Source of the DNA: Alcanivorax nanhaiticus
Lineage (GTDB): Bacteria > Pseudomonadota > Gammaproteobacteria > Pseudomonadales > Alcanivoracaceae
NCBI RefSeq assembly: GCF_000756665.1
Contig: NZ_ARXV01000005.1
Coordinates: 124,001-188,000 of the forward strand
DNA: 64,000 bases
Direction of reading: 5' to 3'
Both the position numbers and the translations under genes were made by a program. The notes below the pieces were generated by a model that saw only the letters and a program-made list of their open reading frames with translations, made no database searches and was not told the origin of the DNA. Of the stretch, positions 8,437-19,002 are shown in pieces. Position 1 is the stretch's first letter. The number at the start of each line of letters is the position of its first letter.

Positions 8437-9666
8437 ATGACCGAATGCCCACGCATCCAGCCCACTGATTACTGCAACGAAGATCTGCCCAGACTCAGCC
8501 AGCCTTGGTGGCAAAACCTGCCATCCCATTTTCACGCCCTGCCGGATCATTTCCTGGCGGACAATGACACTCGTTGGCGGATTGACTACACCGCCAGCCT
8601 GGACACGGTGGCCCGCACGGGTTTGGCCTGCATGGCCGGGGCGGCAGCACTGCCCGCCAGCCTCAATTTTCGTCAACAAAAAGAAGAACGCGAACTGGTA
8701 CGGTTCTACCAGCCGTTTCTTGAAAGCGGCGACCCACAGCTGTTTTTCAGCGCCCCGGAGCAGCAACCCGAGATTCAGTATCACCCGGTGTCCAGCTACC
8801 ATTTTCAGCCAGACGACGGCCAGGCACACACCCTCAGTTTCCGCTCTCCGTTTGAAGCAAAGAACACAGCCCTGCGTGAACGCTACCGACAGCACAAACG
8901 CAACGGTACAGCCTGGGCACAATACTGGAAGCATCACGGCGAGCCGCGGCCAACGCTGATTATGATCCACGGCTTCGTGGCCGATCCATACTGGCTGAAT
9001 ACCCGCTGGCTGGCATTGCCCTGGTTCTACAAGCAGGGCTTTGATGTGTTGCTTTACACCCTGCCTTTTCATGGCCGCCGCAAAGGGGCGCTGGCGCCGT
9101 TCAGTGGTGCCCAGTTCTTCAGTCAGGGCATGGCCATGCTCAACGAAACCTTTGCCCATGCAATTCATGATTTACGCATTTTCATGAACCACTTGAGAGA
9201 GGGCGGCACCCCGGCCATGGGCGCCACCGGCATTTCTCTTGGCGGTTACACCACCGGCTTGCTTGCCGCACTGGAAAAGGATCTGGCGTTTGCCATCCCC
9301 AATGTGCCCCTAGTGAGCATCATGGACCTGATGAAAAGCTGGTTCCCGGTGAACCTGCAGTTCCCGCTCTTTCACAAGGTTTATGACACAGACCTGGCAG
9401 GATTACGCAAAATCACCGCCCTGCACTCGCCCCTCACCTGGCCCTGCCAGATGCCAGCATCCGGACGCATGATCATCGGTGGTGCCGGCGACCGCTTTGC
9501 ACCGCCCAAGCACACTGATTTGCTGCGCCAGCACTGGAATGATTGCCATGTACACTGGTTTCCGGGCAACCATCTGTTGCACCTGGATCAAGGCTGTTAT
9601 TTACGCACCATGCGGGATTTCATGCGCGATGCGCTGGCGGAGAAGTCGATCGAATTGAGCGCGTAG
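8437..9666 (+). CDS. Alpha/beta hydrolase, large, substrate unknown
   Basis: A 409-residue protein without a signal peptide. It has an alpha/beta hydrolase core in its second half: MIHGF oxyanion region near residue 178, nucleophile elbow GISLGG near 266, a GGAGDRF segment near 350 carrying the likely acid, and a His in GNHLLHLD near 380. The first 150 residues are not a domain I recognise. GGAGG (8426-8430) sits 6 bases before ATG 8437, which is preferred to the GTG one codon upstream. Its spacing from the HSL-type gene (128 bases) allows co-transcription. No substrate is proposed. Confidence 0.8.
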   Translation: MTECPRIQPTDYCNEDLPRLSQPWWQNLPSHFHALPDHFLADNDTRWRIDYTASLDTVARTGLACMAGAAALPASLNFRQQKEERELVRFYQPFLESGDPQLFFSAPEQQPEIQYHPVSSYHFQPDDGQAHTLSFRSPFEAKNTALRERYRQHKRNGTAWAQYWKHHGEPRPTLIMIHGFVADPYWLNTRWLALPWFYKQGFDVLLYTLPFHGRRKGALAPFSGAQFFSQGMAMLNETFAHAIHDLRIFMNHLREGGTPAMGATGISLGGYTTGLLAALEKDLAFAIPNVPLVSIMDLMKSWFPVNLQFPLFHKVYDTDLAGLRKITALHSPLTWPCQMPASGRMIIGGAGDRFAPPKHTDLLRQHWNDCHVHWFPGNHLLHLDQGCYLRTMRDFMRDALAEKSIELSA

Positions 9667-9716
9667 GGAATCGGGAACGAGTTGCGAAGATCAAAACCCT
9701 AGCCTTGCAGGAGCTC

Positions 9717-9848
9717 CCTTCCAGGGGGCGAACCTCGCGAAGCGAGGCGACCGAAGGGCGATTTGTCTTTTGAGACTTGTCGAGCCCGGAAATGCCTGAT
9801 CGCCCTTCGGTCGATTCCGTGCTTCGCACGGTTCGTCCCCTGGAAGGG
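9717..9848. repeat. Long imperfect inverted repeat with conserved inner hairpins
   Basis: Arms 9717-9762 and 9799-9848 are inverted copies, from CCCTTCCAGGGG to CGACCGAAGGGCGAT. Each arm contains its own small hairpin, and the stem bases differ between arms in a compensated way (CCTCGCGAAGCGAGG in one, CCGTGCGAAGCACGG in the other). It fills most of the gap between two convergent genes. A nearby motif (9852-9878, TTATTCGCTCCGCTCC) recurs with few changes at 23402-23428. Confidence 0.7.
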
Positions 9849-9939
9849 AATTTATTCGCTCCGCTCCCCCTTCGGACCAACCTTCGGCTGTTATCTCCGT
9901 TGCACTCCGATTCCTACAGCGACTTCGTAGCCAGGTTGA

Positions 9940-10572
9940 TCAACCCGCAGGCTTGTCGGTATTAAACAAGGTCGCCGTGCCCGCCCCACAAGACACCACC
10001 GTTTTCATCATGCTTTCCACACCAATTTCGGGATGCAATTCCACCAGCGTTTCATCGACATGATAGATAAACCCGCTGGTCGGGTTGGGACCCGTTGGCA
10101 CAAACACCGTGACCCGACCATCCCCATGCCGCGAGGTGACCAGCGCCGTCACGGACACATCCACTGCACGGCCATACAGCCATACCCGTGCCACTTCGCC
10201 ACGGTTAAAAGGACTGTCACTGCTGTTACCCATCAACTGGGCGATGACTTCACGCACCGTGGTATACCCCGGCAAGCGACTCATCACATTTTCGTCCCAC
10301 TGCTCCCACAGCCAGCTGCCCAGCCGAGTCGCCACCAGCGTGCCGACCAGAAAACACAGCACCAGCACCGCCAGGAAGGCCAGCCAGTCCGCCACAAACT
10401 TGGGCAGGCCGAAGGCGCTGATAAACACCGAGGTGAATGGAGAAATAATTTCCGTCACCGTCTGGTAAATCCAGCGAAAGAAAAACACGATGATGGAAAT
10501 GGGCAGCAGGATGGTCAAACCACCCAGCAGGGATTTACGGATAAAAAACCAGACGCGACGATTGGCGCTCAC
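9940..10572 (-). CDS. DUF502 family membrane protein
   Basis: A 210-residue inner-membrane protein with two hydrophobic segments near the N-terminus (about residues 12-32 and 60-85) and a soluble C-terminal half with the family pattern: YTTVREVIAQL, then FVPTGPNPTSGFIYHV. DUF502 proteins are widespread and have no firmly established biochemical role. The stop codon of greB is immediately upstream (10573), so the two genes are surely co-transcribed on the minus strand. Confidence 0.88.
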   Translation of the reverse strand: MSANRRVWFFIRKSLLGGLTILLPISIIVFFFRWIYQTVTEIISPFTSVFISAFGLPKFVADWLAFLAVLVLCFLVGTLVATRLGSWLWEQWDENVMSRLPGYTTVREVIAQLMGNSSDSPFNRGEVARVWLYGRAVDVSVTALVTSRHGDGRVTVFVPTGPNPTSGFIYHVDETLVELHPEIGVESMMKTVVSCGAGTATLFNTDKPAG

Positions 10573-11076
10573 TCAAGACTCCTGGTACCAGATTCGATTG
10601 ATAAACAGACAGCGCTCTCCCACCGGGGTTCGCACCTCTACCTCGTCATCCACCTGTTTTTTCAGCAACGCCCGTGCCAGAGGGGCATCAATACTGATGT
10701 AACCACGCTGGGCATCGGTTTCATCCGGCCCTACCAGACGATAGATTTCCTGTTCTCCGTCTTCATTTTCCAGCTCCACCCAGGCACCGAAAAACACTTT
10801 GCTCTGGTCCTCGGGCAAGCGATCCACCACCGTCATGTCGTCCAGCCGCTTGCTGAGAAAACGCACCCGACGATCGATCTCACGCAGCTGCTTTTTGCCG
10901 TAGATGTATTCTGCATTCTCCGAGCGGTCACCCTGTGCCGCGGCTTCCTGCACCGCCTGAGTGACCTCTGGTCGTTTCACTTTCCACAGGTACTGCAACT
11001 CATCGTTGAGCACCTTGTACCCCTCGGCCGTGATGTACTTGGATGCCGGTTTTCCTTTAGGTCGCCAACGGCCCAT
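10573..11076 (-). CDS. greB: Transcription elongation factor GreB
   Basis: A 167-residue Gre factor that rescues backtracked RNA polymerase by stimulating cleavage of the nascent transcript. The N-terminal coiled coil has the acidic tip in QGDRSENAEYIYGKK, and the C-terminal FKBP-like domain contains VELENEDGEQEIYRLVGPDE. Length and the residues after the tip favour GreB over GreA. The frame continues far upstream, but ATG 11076 (MGRWRPKG) has GAGG 8 bases in front and matches the usual GreB start. It is followed directly by the DUF502 gene and preceded closely by the VOC gene on the same strand. Confidence 0.9.
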   Translation of the reverse strand: MGRWRPKGKPASKYITAEGYKVLNDELQYLWKVKRPEVTQAVQEAAAQGDRSENAEYIYGKKQLREIDRRVRFLSKRLDDMTVVDRLPEDQSKVFFGAWVELENEDGEQEIYRLVGPDETDAQRGYISIDAPLARALLKKQVDDEVEVRTPVGERCLFINRIWYQES

Positions 11077-11092
11077 TGTGATACCTCGAATG

Positions 11093-11515
11093 CTATACCT
11101 CGAAGATACGATCGAGCTCGCGCAGGCCCTTGAACTCCAGCACATTGCCGGTGGGATCCTGGACAAAGAACGTACCCTGCTCGGCGGGCTGGCCGACAAA
11201 GCGCTCCCGGGGCTTGAGCAGAAACGGCCAGTCGTGCTCATAGATACGTTCCACCAGGGTTTCCCAGGTGGCAAAATCCAGCACCACACCAAAATGCGGC
11301 ATGGGCACCGGGTGGCCATCCACATCACTGTAGCCCTGTATCGGAGTCAGACCCTCGCCCTTGTGCAGGGACAACTGATGACCATGCAGATCAATGTCGA
11401 TCCAGTTGGGCGCATCCCGCCCGCGCCGGCCACCGATCACCCGACAGTAAAAATCTGCCGCTTCTTCAAGATCATTTACCAGAAAGGCCAGATGAAAGGC
11501 CGGCTGTTTTTCCAT
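11093..11515 (-). CDS. VOC family (glyoxalase/bleomycin-resistance fold) protein
   Basis: A 140-residue single-module vicinal oxygen chelate protein. The beta-alpha-beta-beta-beta repeats are recognisable: FHLAFLVNDLEEAADFY at the start and FFVQDPTGNVLEFKG near the end. His 8 and the Glu of VLEFKG are in the positions that bind metal in this fold. Members include lyases, dioxygenases and resistance proteins, so no reaction is assigned. It lies just upstream of greB on the same strand, 16 bases before its start codon. Confidence 0.85.
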   Translation of the reverse strand: MEKQPAFHLAFLVNDLEEAADFYCRVIGGRRGRDAPNWIDIDLHGHQLSLHKGEGLTPIQGYSDVDGHPVPMPHFGVVLDFATWETLVERIYEHDWPFLLKPRERFVGQPAEQGTFFVQDPTGNVLEFKGLRELDRIFEV

Positions 11516-11596
11516 TATCCACTGCTCTTGCTAAACTCACGCGAACCAGCTTGATGCCAAGACCACCCTCGAAGAGTGGCAGGCGGAGAACAAGTA

Positions 11597-12823
<1,227 letters not shown>

Positions 12824-12845
12824 CCGCTTGCCGGACAACCCCCGG

Positions 12846-12879
12846 CTCCATATATAATGCATACACACTATATATGGAG
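12846..12879. promoter_or_regulatory. Palindromic operator overlapping the MarR ribosome-binding site
   Basis: CTCCATATATA (12846-12856) and TATATATGGAG (12869-12879) form a perfect 11-bp inverted repeat; the GGAG end of the right arm is the ribosome-binding site of the MarR gene. The spacer and the right arm contain ATACACACTA (12861-12870), whose reverse complement TAGTGTGTAT occurs at 14204-14213 in the hydrolase promoter. Confidence 0.65.
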
Positions 12880-12885
12880 CCGCCT

Positions 12886-13350
12886 ATGTCCCGCCGCCAG
12901 AATCCAACCACCCCCTCCCCGGAAGCCGTCGGCCTACAATGTGCTGCGCTGCATTCTCGGGTGCTGTCCCGGCTGGTCACCCGTCTGTACAACCAGCAGC
13001 TCAGTGACAGCGGACTACGTATCACCCAATTTTCCGTGCTCAACGCCATCAAGGCCCGGCCGCCTGAATCCATCTTCCAGCTGGCCGAACTGCTCGGTAT
13101 GGAACGCACTTCCCTGCAGAGGACCGTGGACAAGCTGATCGAAAAAGGTCTGGTGGAATCCGAACCCACAGGGAACAAACGCGCCCTGGGTCTCTCTCTC
13201 TCCGCAGAGGGCGAAGCCTGCTATCAGCAGGCTCTGGCAGGCTGGCAAGCGGCGCAGCAACAGTTCGAATCGCTGGTGGGCAAGGACAGCTGGCAACAGA
13301 TCTCCTCTGAACTGCGCCGCTTCAGCCATCAGGTCAAGCAGGAGCTTTAG
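12886..13350 (+). CDS. MarR family transcriptional regulator
   Basis: A 154-residue winged-helix regulator. The recognition region is in the middle (SIFQLAELLGMERTSLQRTVDKL) followed by the wing (EKGLVESEPTGNKRALGLSLS), with dimerising helices at both ends. ATG 12886 is preferred because GGAG is 6 bases upstream; the in-frame ATG 12874 lies inside the palindrome. It is convergent with the hydrolase gene and their 3' ends overlap by 17 bases. The palindrome over its own ribosome-binding site suggests autoregulation, and the shared motif suggests control of the hydrolase as well (inference). Confidence 0.88.
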   Translation: MSRRQNPTTPSPEAVGLQCAALHSRVLSRLVTRLYNQQLSDSGLRITQFSVLNAIKARPPESIFQLAELLGMERTSLQRTVDKLIEKGLVESEPTGNKRALGLSLSAEGEACYQQALAGWQAAQQQFESLVGKDSWQQISSELRRFSHQVKQEL

Positions 13351-14191
13351 CCGGCTGGGCCACCGGCATCTTTACAGATAGCACGCCTTGTTCAGCAAAA
13401 TCGGCTATCTCGTCCAGTACGTCCGGGTCAGACAATATGCGGCGATGTCCCTTGCCTGTCGTCTGGTGCAACGTGGCAGACGGCATCACCTGATAGAGGC
13501 GCAGGGAATCGGCAATGGGCACCTCCCGGTCCTTGCCGTCATGTATCAGCAACACCCTCCCGCTAATCAGCGCCCCTCGGGACACAATGTTCAGCGAGTC
13601 GTAGCTCATGCCGACCCGCTCGGCCATTTTCGCCAACAGCTGAGCCTTGGCGTTCTGCCCAAACTTCAGCATGCGCGCCATTCTGCTCACCACCGCATGA
13701 AAATCCGTGGGGGGCGCCATAAGTACGGTACGCGCAATGTCACCTCGCTCCGCTAGCACAAAAGCAGCGGCAGCCGCCCCCATGGAGTGACCAATAAGCA
13801 ACTCCACCGGTTCGCCAATCACATCCAGCGCCTGACGTAGCGTGGTGATGAACTCACCGACATGGCTGCTACCCGCTGCCTTGTCAGCATGGCCGGGCAT
13901 TTCCAATGCATAGAACGAATAGCGCTCCTTGCCCAGTGCCGCCATCACAGGACGAAACTGCGTCCAGTGACCAGACCAGCCATGCACCAACAATACTCGC
14001 CGCGCGCCACCCGACCAGACATGCAGTCGAGCCCTTTCCCCCACCGCCAATTGCCGGTCGGGCTGCCCTTCCGCATCAGAAGACAGACTTTGCTGCGGCC
14101 TGGGCGTCGTCATCAGCTGCAACGCCAGATCACTGGCCCGACCGGGGAAAAGCCGGCTAAACAAGGCCATCACCATCAGGAATATTTTCAT
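13334..14191 (-). CDS. Alpha/beta hydrolase, membrane-anchored or exported
   Basis: A 285-residue protein with a hydrophobic N-terminus (MKIFLMVMALFSRLF), which could be a membrane anchor. The core has HGWSGH (oxyanion region near residue 70), nucleophile GHSMGA near 136, Asp in HDGKDREVP near 220 and His in GKGHRRI near 250. Substrate unknown. AGGGG is 6 bases before the ATG. The promoter holds two palindromes of the form AGTGT-N4-ACACT at 14205-14218 and 14264-14277. Co-location with the MarR gene suggests a small inducible hydrolysis or detoxification unit. Confidence 0.83.
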   Translation of the reverse strand: MKIFLMVMALFSRLFPGRASDLALQLMTTPRPQQSLSSDAEGQPDRQLAVGERARLHVWSGGARRVLLVHGWSGHWTQFRPVMAALGKERYSFYALEMPGHADKAAGSSHVGEFITTLRQALDVIGEPVELLIGHSMGAAAAAFVLAERGDIARTVLMAPPTDFHAVVSRMARMLKFGQNAKAQLLAKMAERVGMSYDSLNIVSRGALISGRVLLIHDGKDREVPIADSLRLYQVMPSATLHQTTGKGHRRILSDPDVLDEIADFAEQGVLSVKMPVAQPAKAPA

Positions 14192-14203
14192 GGGAAACCC
14201 CTT

Positions 14204-14277
14204 TAGTGTGTATACACTTAATTAACTGCAGCACCATCAAATCTGCCGCACCAACCCCATTAAAGTGTATTTACACT
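14204..14277. promoter_or_regulatory. Two AGTGT-N4-ACACT palindromes upstream of the hydrolase
   Basis: AGTGTGTATACACT (14205-14218, one imperfect pair) and AGTGTATTTACACT (14264-14277, perfect) are centred 59 bases apart in the hydrolase promoter. The 10-mer TAGTGTGTAT (14204-14213) is found exactly, reversed, in the MarR promoter at 12861-12870, so both are candidate binding sites of that MarR protein. Confidence 0.55.
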
Positions 14278-14329
14278 AAAATGGTCAAGTCCATGAAGCA
14301 CAACGGCAATGCAAGCCATAAAAAGGGGT

Positions 14330-14443
14330 ATCGCGACGGAACCGTCGCTCCCACAGGAGGGGATTCTCCGGCGTGCGCGCTTTTTTGTGAGAGCGGCGGT
14401 TCCGCCGCGATGTGCCTGGGCACGATTAAAACGCCGTCTCACA
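14330..14443. repeat. REPIN (REP halves in opposite orientation)
   Basis: 14330-14355 (ATCGCG...GCTCCCACA) and 14386-14411 (TGTGAGAGCGGCGG... GCCGCGAT) are inverted REP halves; a third decayed half ends at 14443. Same family as 1698-1775. The rest of the 14192-14577 gap holds the hydrolase promoter and the receptor terminator; no gene is seen. Confidence 0.7.
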
Positions 14444-14533
14444 ATTGAACGACTGCGTCATCGGCGGCAGCGCGGGTTTTGGAGTTGACGTCCGGCCACC
14501 CAGCATTCCCACCAAAGCATGATGGATAAACCA

Positions 14534-14560
14534 TAAAAAAGCCGGCGCGAGCGCCGGCTA
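14534..14560 (-). terminator. Rho-independent terminator of the first TonB receptor
   Basis: AGCCGGCGC / GCGCCGGCT (14540-14559) is a 9-bp perfect stem with a 2-base loop; on the minus strand it is followed by six T residues. It ends the gene at 14578-16692. Confidence 0.85.
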
Positions 14561-14577
14561 GCTCACTAAAATCCCGA

Positions 14578-16692
14578 TCAAAAACGATAACGGGCATTGC
14601 CCATCACGGTGCGGGTTTCACCGTAGCCACAGTCATAAACGGCGGCACCATTCTGGCCACGGCACCAGGACACATATTCCTTGTCGGTCAGGTTCTGGAC
14701 GTTAAGGCTGAAGTCCCACTGATTCACCGCGTAGCCGAGCATGGCGTCATACAAGGTAACGGAAGGAATTTTCGGCCCGGCACCGGTACCGTAGTCATAC
14801 CCCACATTGTCGCCAACGTAACGGGCACCGGCACCAAAGCGCAGACCATTTTCCAGTTCGTACTTGGCCCAGGTTGACGCTGTCTGGTCGGCCAGATATG
14901 GCAGGCGCTCACCGCTCTGGTCATCCACCGCACGTATATCCGTATAGCTGGCCAGCAGTTCCAGATTACCCAGCTGCTTCTTCACCTCCATCTCCCAGCC
15001 CTCGGATTTGGCACCGATCTGGTCAACGGAATCTTGGCTGGCACCCTGCACCACACGGTTGGTCTCTTCAATGTAGAAGTAGGCAGCAGTAACAGACAGA
15101 TCCCCGGCATCATTCAGATATTTGAACCCGGCTTCCTGCTGTTCACCAGTGGTAGCAGCTAGCGCCGCGCCATTATTGGTGCCCAGATTCGGCACGAACG
15201 CTTCCGAGTAGCTGATGTACGGAGACAGGCCGAAATCGAACTGGTACATCAAGCCGAGGCGACCTGTGGTTTCACTGTCATCACTCCGCTCATTGGCATC
15301 ATTAACGGCATAGACAGTGTTGCTGGATTCATCATGGCGCAATGCGCCGGACACCACCACATTGCCAATTTCAATGTGATCGATCAGGTAAACACCTGTC
15401 TGTCGAATCACATTATCGTCACGATCTTCCGGCGCCAATGAAGCATAGTTCACGAAACCATACACCGGGTTATACAAGTTCAGCTGTGAACCCGTAGCAG
15501 CGGAGTAATAGTTACCCTCTTCCCACATGGCATCCTGATAGTCGACCCCGAAGGCGAGAGTATGATTGGTACCCAGCAGCCCGAAATCACCCTCAAGTCG
15601 CACATCAAAATTGCTCACTTCAGTGGAGCGGTCAGCCATGTGCATGGTGCGGGAAATATCCCCAGTCGCACTGATAGGGAAGCCAATAGCAGCCCAATGC
15701 TCGCGAGTTTCTGTCTCTGACTGGGTGTAGCGCGCTGTCGCCGCAACCCCCCAATGGTCATTCAAGCGCTGGTCTACAAACAGGGTGACTTCATCTTGAG
15801 TTCGGTCATAACGATCCCAGCTCGGCTCACCAACGAAGGTGTTGACCGGAACATCTCCCCGGACACCGGGCAACAAGGTTCCCTCTGCCGGCAGGAACTG
15901 GGCCGAAATGCCACCATTGTTTTCCTGGAAGTTGAACAGCAGGGAAATTGTGGTGGTATCCGTCGGCAGCCAAGTGAAGGACGGCGCAAACAGAAAGCCG
16001 TTGTCATCCACATAGTCCACCTGGGTACCGCTTTCACGCTTGAGGGCAACCATGCGGTATAGCAACTTGCCATCTTCAGACATGGGGCCGGTCACATCGG
16101 CCGCCAACTGTTTGCGGTCGTAGGACCCGACCTGAGCCCAGATTTCCCCCTGCTGCTCGGCTTTCGGCAGCTTGGACACCGTATTGACGATCCCTCCCAG
16201 CTCGGCTTGGCCATACAACACTGAAGAAGGCCCTTTCAGGACTTCAATACTTTCCAGCGCATAAACATTCGGACGCACACTGTTATAGCTGCCGTACAGG
16301 GAACGCAGGCCGTCCTTGTAGAAAGACGCATCCAGGCCTCGTACCTTCACCCAATCCCCTCGAGTGTCAAAGCCAAACGCGCCGGCATAGACCCCGGAGG
16401 AATACAGCAAGGCGTCCTGCACATTCTTGGCTCCGGTGTCCTTGATGAATTCTTCGTTCACCACCGTGATGGCATAGGGCGTTTTCTCGACCGGGACCTT
16501 CAATTTGCCCGTTTTGGCGGTTTTCCCTTCGGTGATGTAACCCTCTCCATCCTGAACCTCTGCCCCCACCTCAACGGCGGGAATTTCGTGAGTAGGCGCG
16601 GCATCTTCCGCCTGAACCGCCAGAGGAGAGAACGAAAGCAGGGCTACCCCCGCCAGTGGCGCGCCCCAAATCGCGCGAAATCGGCTAGTCAT
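14578..16692 (-). CDS. TonB-dependent siderophore receptor
   Basis: A 704-residue outer-membrane receptor. A signal peptide ends near AVQA, followed by a plug domain (TPYAITVVNEEFI ... VLKGPSSVLYGQAELGGIVN) and a 22-strand-type barrel ending in the aromatic residue of ARYRF. The plug pattern is that of ferric hydroxamate receptors (FhuA/FhuE-like), but the ligand cannot be fixed from sequence. ATG 16692 has GGAG 7 bases upstream and is preferred to ATG 16710. A Fur box lies at 16712-16730 and a strong terminator at 14540. It sits between hemB and ppk1, which are neighbours in Pseudomonas. Confidence 0.88.
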   Translation of the reverse strand: MTSRFRAIWGAPLAGVALLSFSPLAVQAEDAAPTHEIPAVEVGAEVQDGEGYITEGKTAKTGKLKVPVEKTPYAITVVNEEFIKDTGAKNVQDALLYSSGVYAGAFGFDTRGDWVKVRGLDASFYKDGLRSLYGSYNSVRPNVYALESIEVLKGPSSVLYGQAELGGIVNTVSKLPKAEQQGEIWAQVGSYDRKQLAADVTGPMSEDGKLLYRMVALKRESGTQVDYVDDNGFLFAPSFTWLPTDTTTISLLFNFQENNGGISAQFLPAEGTLLPGVRGDVPVNTFVGEPSWDRYDRTQDEVTLFVDQRLNDHWGVAATARYTQSETETREHWAAIGFPISATGDISRTMHMADRSTEVSNFDVRLEGDFGLLGTNHTLAFGVDYQDAMWEEGNYYSAATGSQLNLYNPVYGFVNYASLAPEDRDDNVIRQTGVYLIDHIEIGNVVVSGALRHDESSNTVYAVNDANERSDDSETTGRLGLMYQFDFGLSPYISYSEAFVPNLGTNNGAALAATTGEQQEAGFKYLNDAGDLSVTAAYFYIEETNRVVQGASQDSVDQIGAKSEGWEMEVKKQLGNLELLASYTDIRAVDDQSGERLPYLADQTASTWAKYELENGLRFGAGARYVGDNVGYDYGTGAGPKIPSVTLYDAMLGYAVNQWDFSLNVQNLTDKEYVSWCRGQNGAAVYDCGYGETRTVMGNARYRF

Positions 16693-16711
16693 TGGCAAGC
16701 TCCAAAACACA

Positions 16712-16730
16712 AATAATGATAATGATTCGC
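16712..16730 (-). promoter_or_regulatory. Candidate Fur box
   Basis: AATAATGATAATGATTCGC matches 15 of 19 positions of the consensus GATAATGATAATCATTATC. It lies about 20 bases before the start codon of the TonB receptor, as expected for iron repression. Confidence 0.75.
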
Positions 16731-16846
16731 ATTATATATATCATTCTCCATCTATCCAAGCCCGCACTTTCCTCCGCTATCAAGGAGGACTAGCCTGAAG
16801 AAAGCAGAAAAATCAGCGTGCCCTCTGTCATTCCCGTGTCATATAA

Positions 16847-18976
16847 ATGTCATTGAATAGGGAGCCTGATATCGCCTCGTCCAGGACGGCCAACATGAAC
16901 GACATCGCCAATGAGCACATCGCCATCGACCTCAATAACCCGGACTATTACTTCAACCGGGAGTTGAGCCTGCTGCAGTTCAACCTGCGGGTCCTGGAAC
17001 AGGCCATGGACGAAAACCATCCATTGATGGAGCGCCTGAATTTTCTACTGATTTTTTCCAGCAACATGGATGAGTTTTTCGAGATCCGCGTGGCCGGCCT
17101 GAAAAACAAACTGGAAACCGGCACCGGCCAGCCCGGCCCCGATGGCATGCTCCCGGCCGAGCTTCTCAAACAGATCAGCGCCATTACCCACGAAGCGGTG
17201 GACCGCCAGTACCACATTCTCAACAACATTCTTCTCCCCGCCTTGCGCGAAGAGGGTGTCGATTTTCTGCGCCGGGAAGACTGGACTGAAGCTCAGGCCG
17301 AATGGGTCAAAAAATACTTTCGTGAACAGATCTATCCGGTTCTGACACCGATTGCGCTGGACCCTTCACACCCGTTCCCGAGACTGGTCAACAAGAGCCT
17401 CAACTTTATCGTGCCACTGGATGGCAAGGACGCCTTTGGGCGTTCCACCGGACTGGCCATTGTGCCGGCCCCTCGCTCCCTGCCTCGCTTGATCCGCATC
17501 CCGGATGAAATCAGTGGCGATGGCGATGACAACTTCGTGTTCCTGTCATCCATGATCCATGCCCACGTGTCGGATCTATTTCCGGGTATGAAAGCCACCG
17601 GCTGTTACCAGTTCCGGGTGACGCGCAACGCAGACCTGGAAGTGGACGAAGAAGCGGAAGATCTGGCTTTGGCCCTGAAAGGCCAGCTGCTGTCCCGTCG
17701 TTATGGTGACGAGGTACGCCTTGAAGTTGCCGACAACTGCCCGCGCCACCTGATGCATTATCTTCTGGAACAGTTCGAACTGAGCGAAGACGATCTGTAC
17801 GAAGTGAATGGGCCAGTCAATCTGGCGCGCATGTTCACCAGTGTGAACCGGCCTCGCCTGCATTACCCGCCGTTCACCCCAAAAGTGCATCCCACGGTAA
17901 AAAAATCTGAATCCATCTTTGATGCCATTGATCAGGAAGACCTGCTGCTACATCACCCGTTCCAGTCCTTCCAGCCGGTAATCAGCCTGTTGGCCGAAGC
18001 CGCCCGTGATCCCAAAGTGCTGGCCATCAAACAGACGCTCTATCGCACGGGTACAAAATCGGAAATTCTGGATCATCTGGAAACGGCTGCGCGAAACGGC
18101 AAGGAAGTGACCGCCATTGTGGAACTGCGTGCCCGCTTCGACGAAGAATCCAATATTGAAGGGGCTCGCCGACTACAGGAGGCCGGCGCTATCGTGGTGT
18201 ACGGTGTGGTAGGTTACAAGACCCATGCAAAGATGCTGCTGGTGGTTCGGCGTGATGGAGAGGGCATCAAACGCTACGTGCATCTTGGCACCGGCAACTA
18301 CCACACCAAGACCACCAAGCTTTACACCGACTACGGTCTGATGACGGCAGATAAAGCCGTCGGCCAGGACGTGCACAAGATCTTTCAGGAACTGACAGGC
18401 ATGGGCAAGGCAGCCCGACTCAAGCAGCTCAAACATTCGCCGTTTACCCTGCACCCCTCACTGATCGAATGGATTGAATTTGAAACAGCGGAAGCGCAAG
18501 CGGGCCGCCCCGCGCGCATCATCGCCAAGTTCAATTCACTTACCGAAGAAAAAATCATCCAGGCACTTTACCGGGCCAGTCAGGCCGGGGTGGACGTTGA
18601 TTTGATTGTGCGCGGCATCTGCTGTCTCAAACCCGGCATTCCCGGTATCTCCGACACCATCCGTGTACGCTCTATTGTCGGGCGTTTTCTGGAACACACT
18701 CGCATCTATCACTTCCATCATGGCGGAGAAGATTTGCTGTACTGCTCCAGCGCCGACTGGATGGATCGCAATCTGTTCAACCGGGTAGAAACCTGCTTCC
18801 CCATCAACGACCCGGCACTGAAAGCACAGATGCTGGAAGAAGGCCTGCACTATTACCTGCGCGACAATACACGCGCCTGGCTGTTACAGGCGGATGGCAC
18901 TTACCTGCGCGCTCAGCCAGCAGAGGGAGAAGACGTCTTTATTGCCCAGCAGTGTCTACTGGATACGTTGGGGTAG
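16847..18976 (+). CDS. ppk1: Polyphosphate kinase 1
   Basis: A 709-residue enzyme that makes polyphosphate from ATP, reversibly. The N-terminal domain begins with [17 protein letters not shown], and the catalytic half contains the autophosphorylated His in [10 protein letters not shown] near residue 460 and a second conserved His in IYHFHHGG near 620, plus [11 protein letters not shown]. Length is normal. ATG 16847 gives a 16-residue extension before MNDIANEH (16895), which is an alternative start; neither has a strong ribosome-binding site. Convergent with ppx, the enzyme that degrades its product. Confidence 0.95.
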   Translation: MSLNREPDIASSRTANMNDIANEHIAIDLNNPDYYFNRELSLLQFNLRVLEQAMDENHPLMERLNFLLIFSSNMDEFFEIRVAGLKNKLETGTGQPGPDGMLPAELLKQISAITHEAVDRQYHILNNILLPALREEGVDFLRREDWTEAQAEWVKKYFREQIYPVLTPIALDPSHPFPRLVNKSLNFIVPLDGKDAFGRSTGLAIVPAPRSLPRLIRIPDEISGDGDDNFVFLSSMIHAHVSDLFPGMKATGCYQFRVTRNADLEVDEEAEDLALALKGQLLSRRYGDEVRLEVADNCPRHLMHYLLEQFELSEDDLYEVNGPVNLARMFTSVNRPRLHYPPFTPKVHPTVKKSESIFDAIDQEDLLLHHPFQSFQPVISLLAEAARDPKVLAIKQTLYRTGTKSEILDHLETAARNGKEVTAIVELRARFDEESNIEGARRLQEAGAIVVYGVVGYKTHAKMLLVVRRDGEGIKRYVHLGTGNYHTKTTKLYTDYGLMTADKAVGQDVHKIFQELTGMGKAARLKQLKHSPFTLHPSLIEWIEFETAEAQAGRPARIIAKFNSLTEEKIIQALYRASQAGVDVDLIVRGICCLKPGIPGISDTIRVRSIVGRFLEHTRIYHFHHGGEDLLYCSSADWMDRNLFNRVETCFPINDPALKAQMLEEGLHYYLRDNTRAWLLQADGTYLRAQPAEGEDVFIAQQCLLDTLG

Positions 18977-18983
18977 TTGCGAC

Positions 18984-18998
18984 GACGCCCCAGGCGTC
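18984..18998 (+). terminator. Short hairpin after ppk1
   Basis: GACGCC CCA GGCGTC is a 6-bp stem starting 8 bases after the ppk1 stop codon, followed by TCTTTG. Weak but well placed. Confidence 0.45.
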
Positions 18999-19002
18999 TC
19001 TT

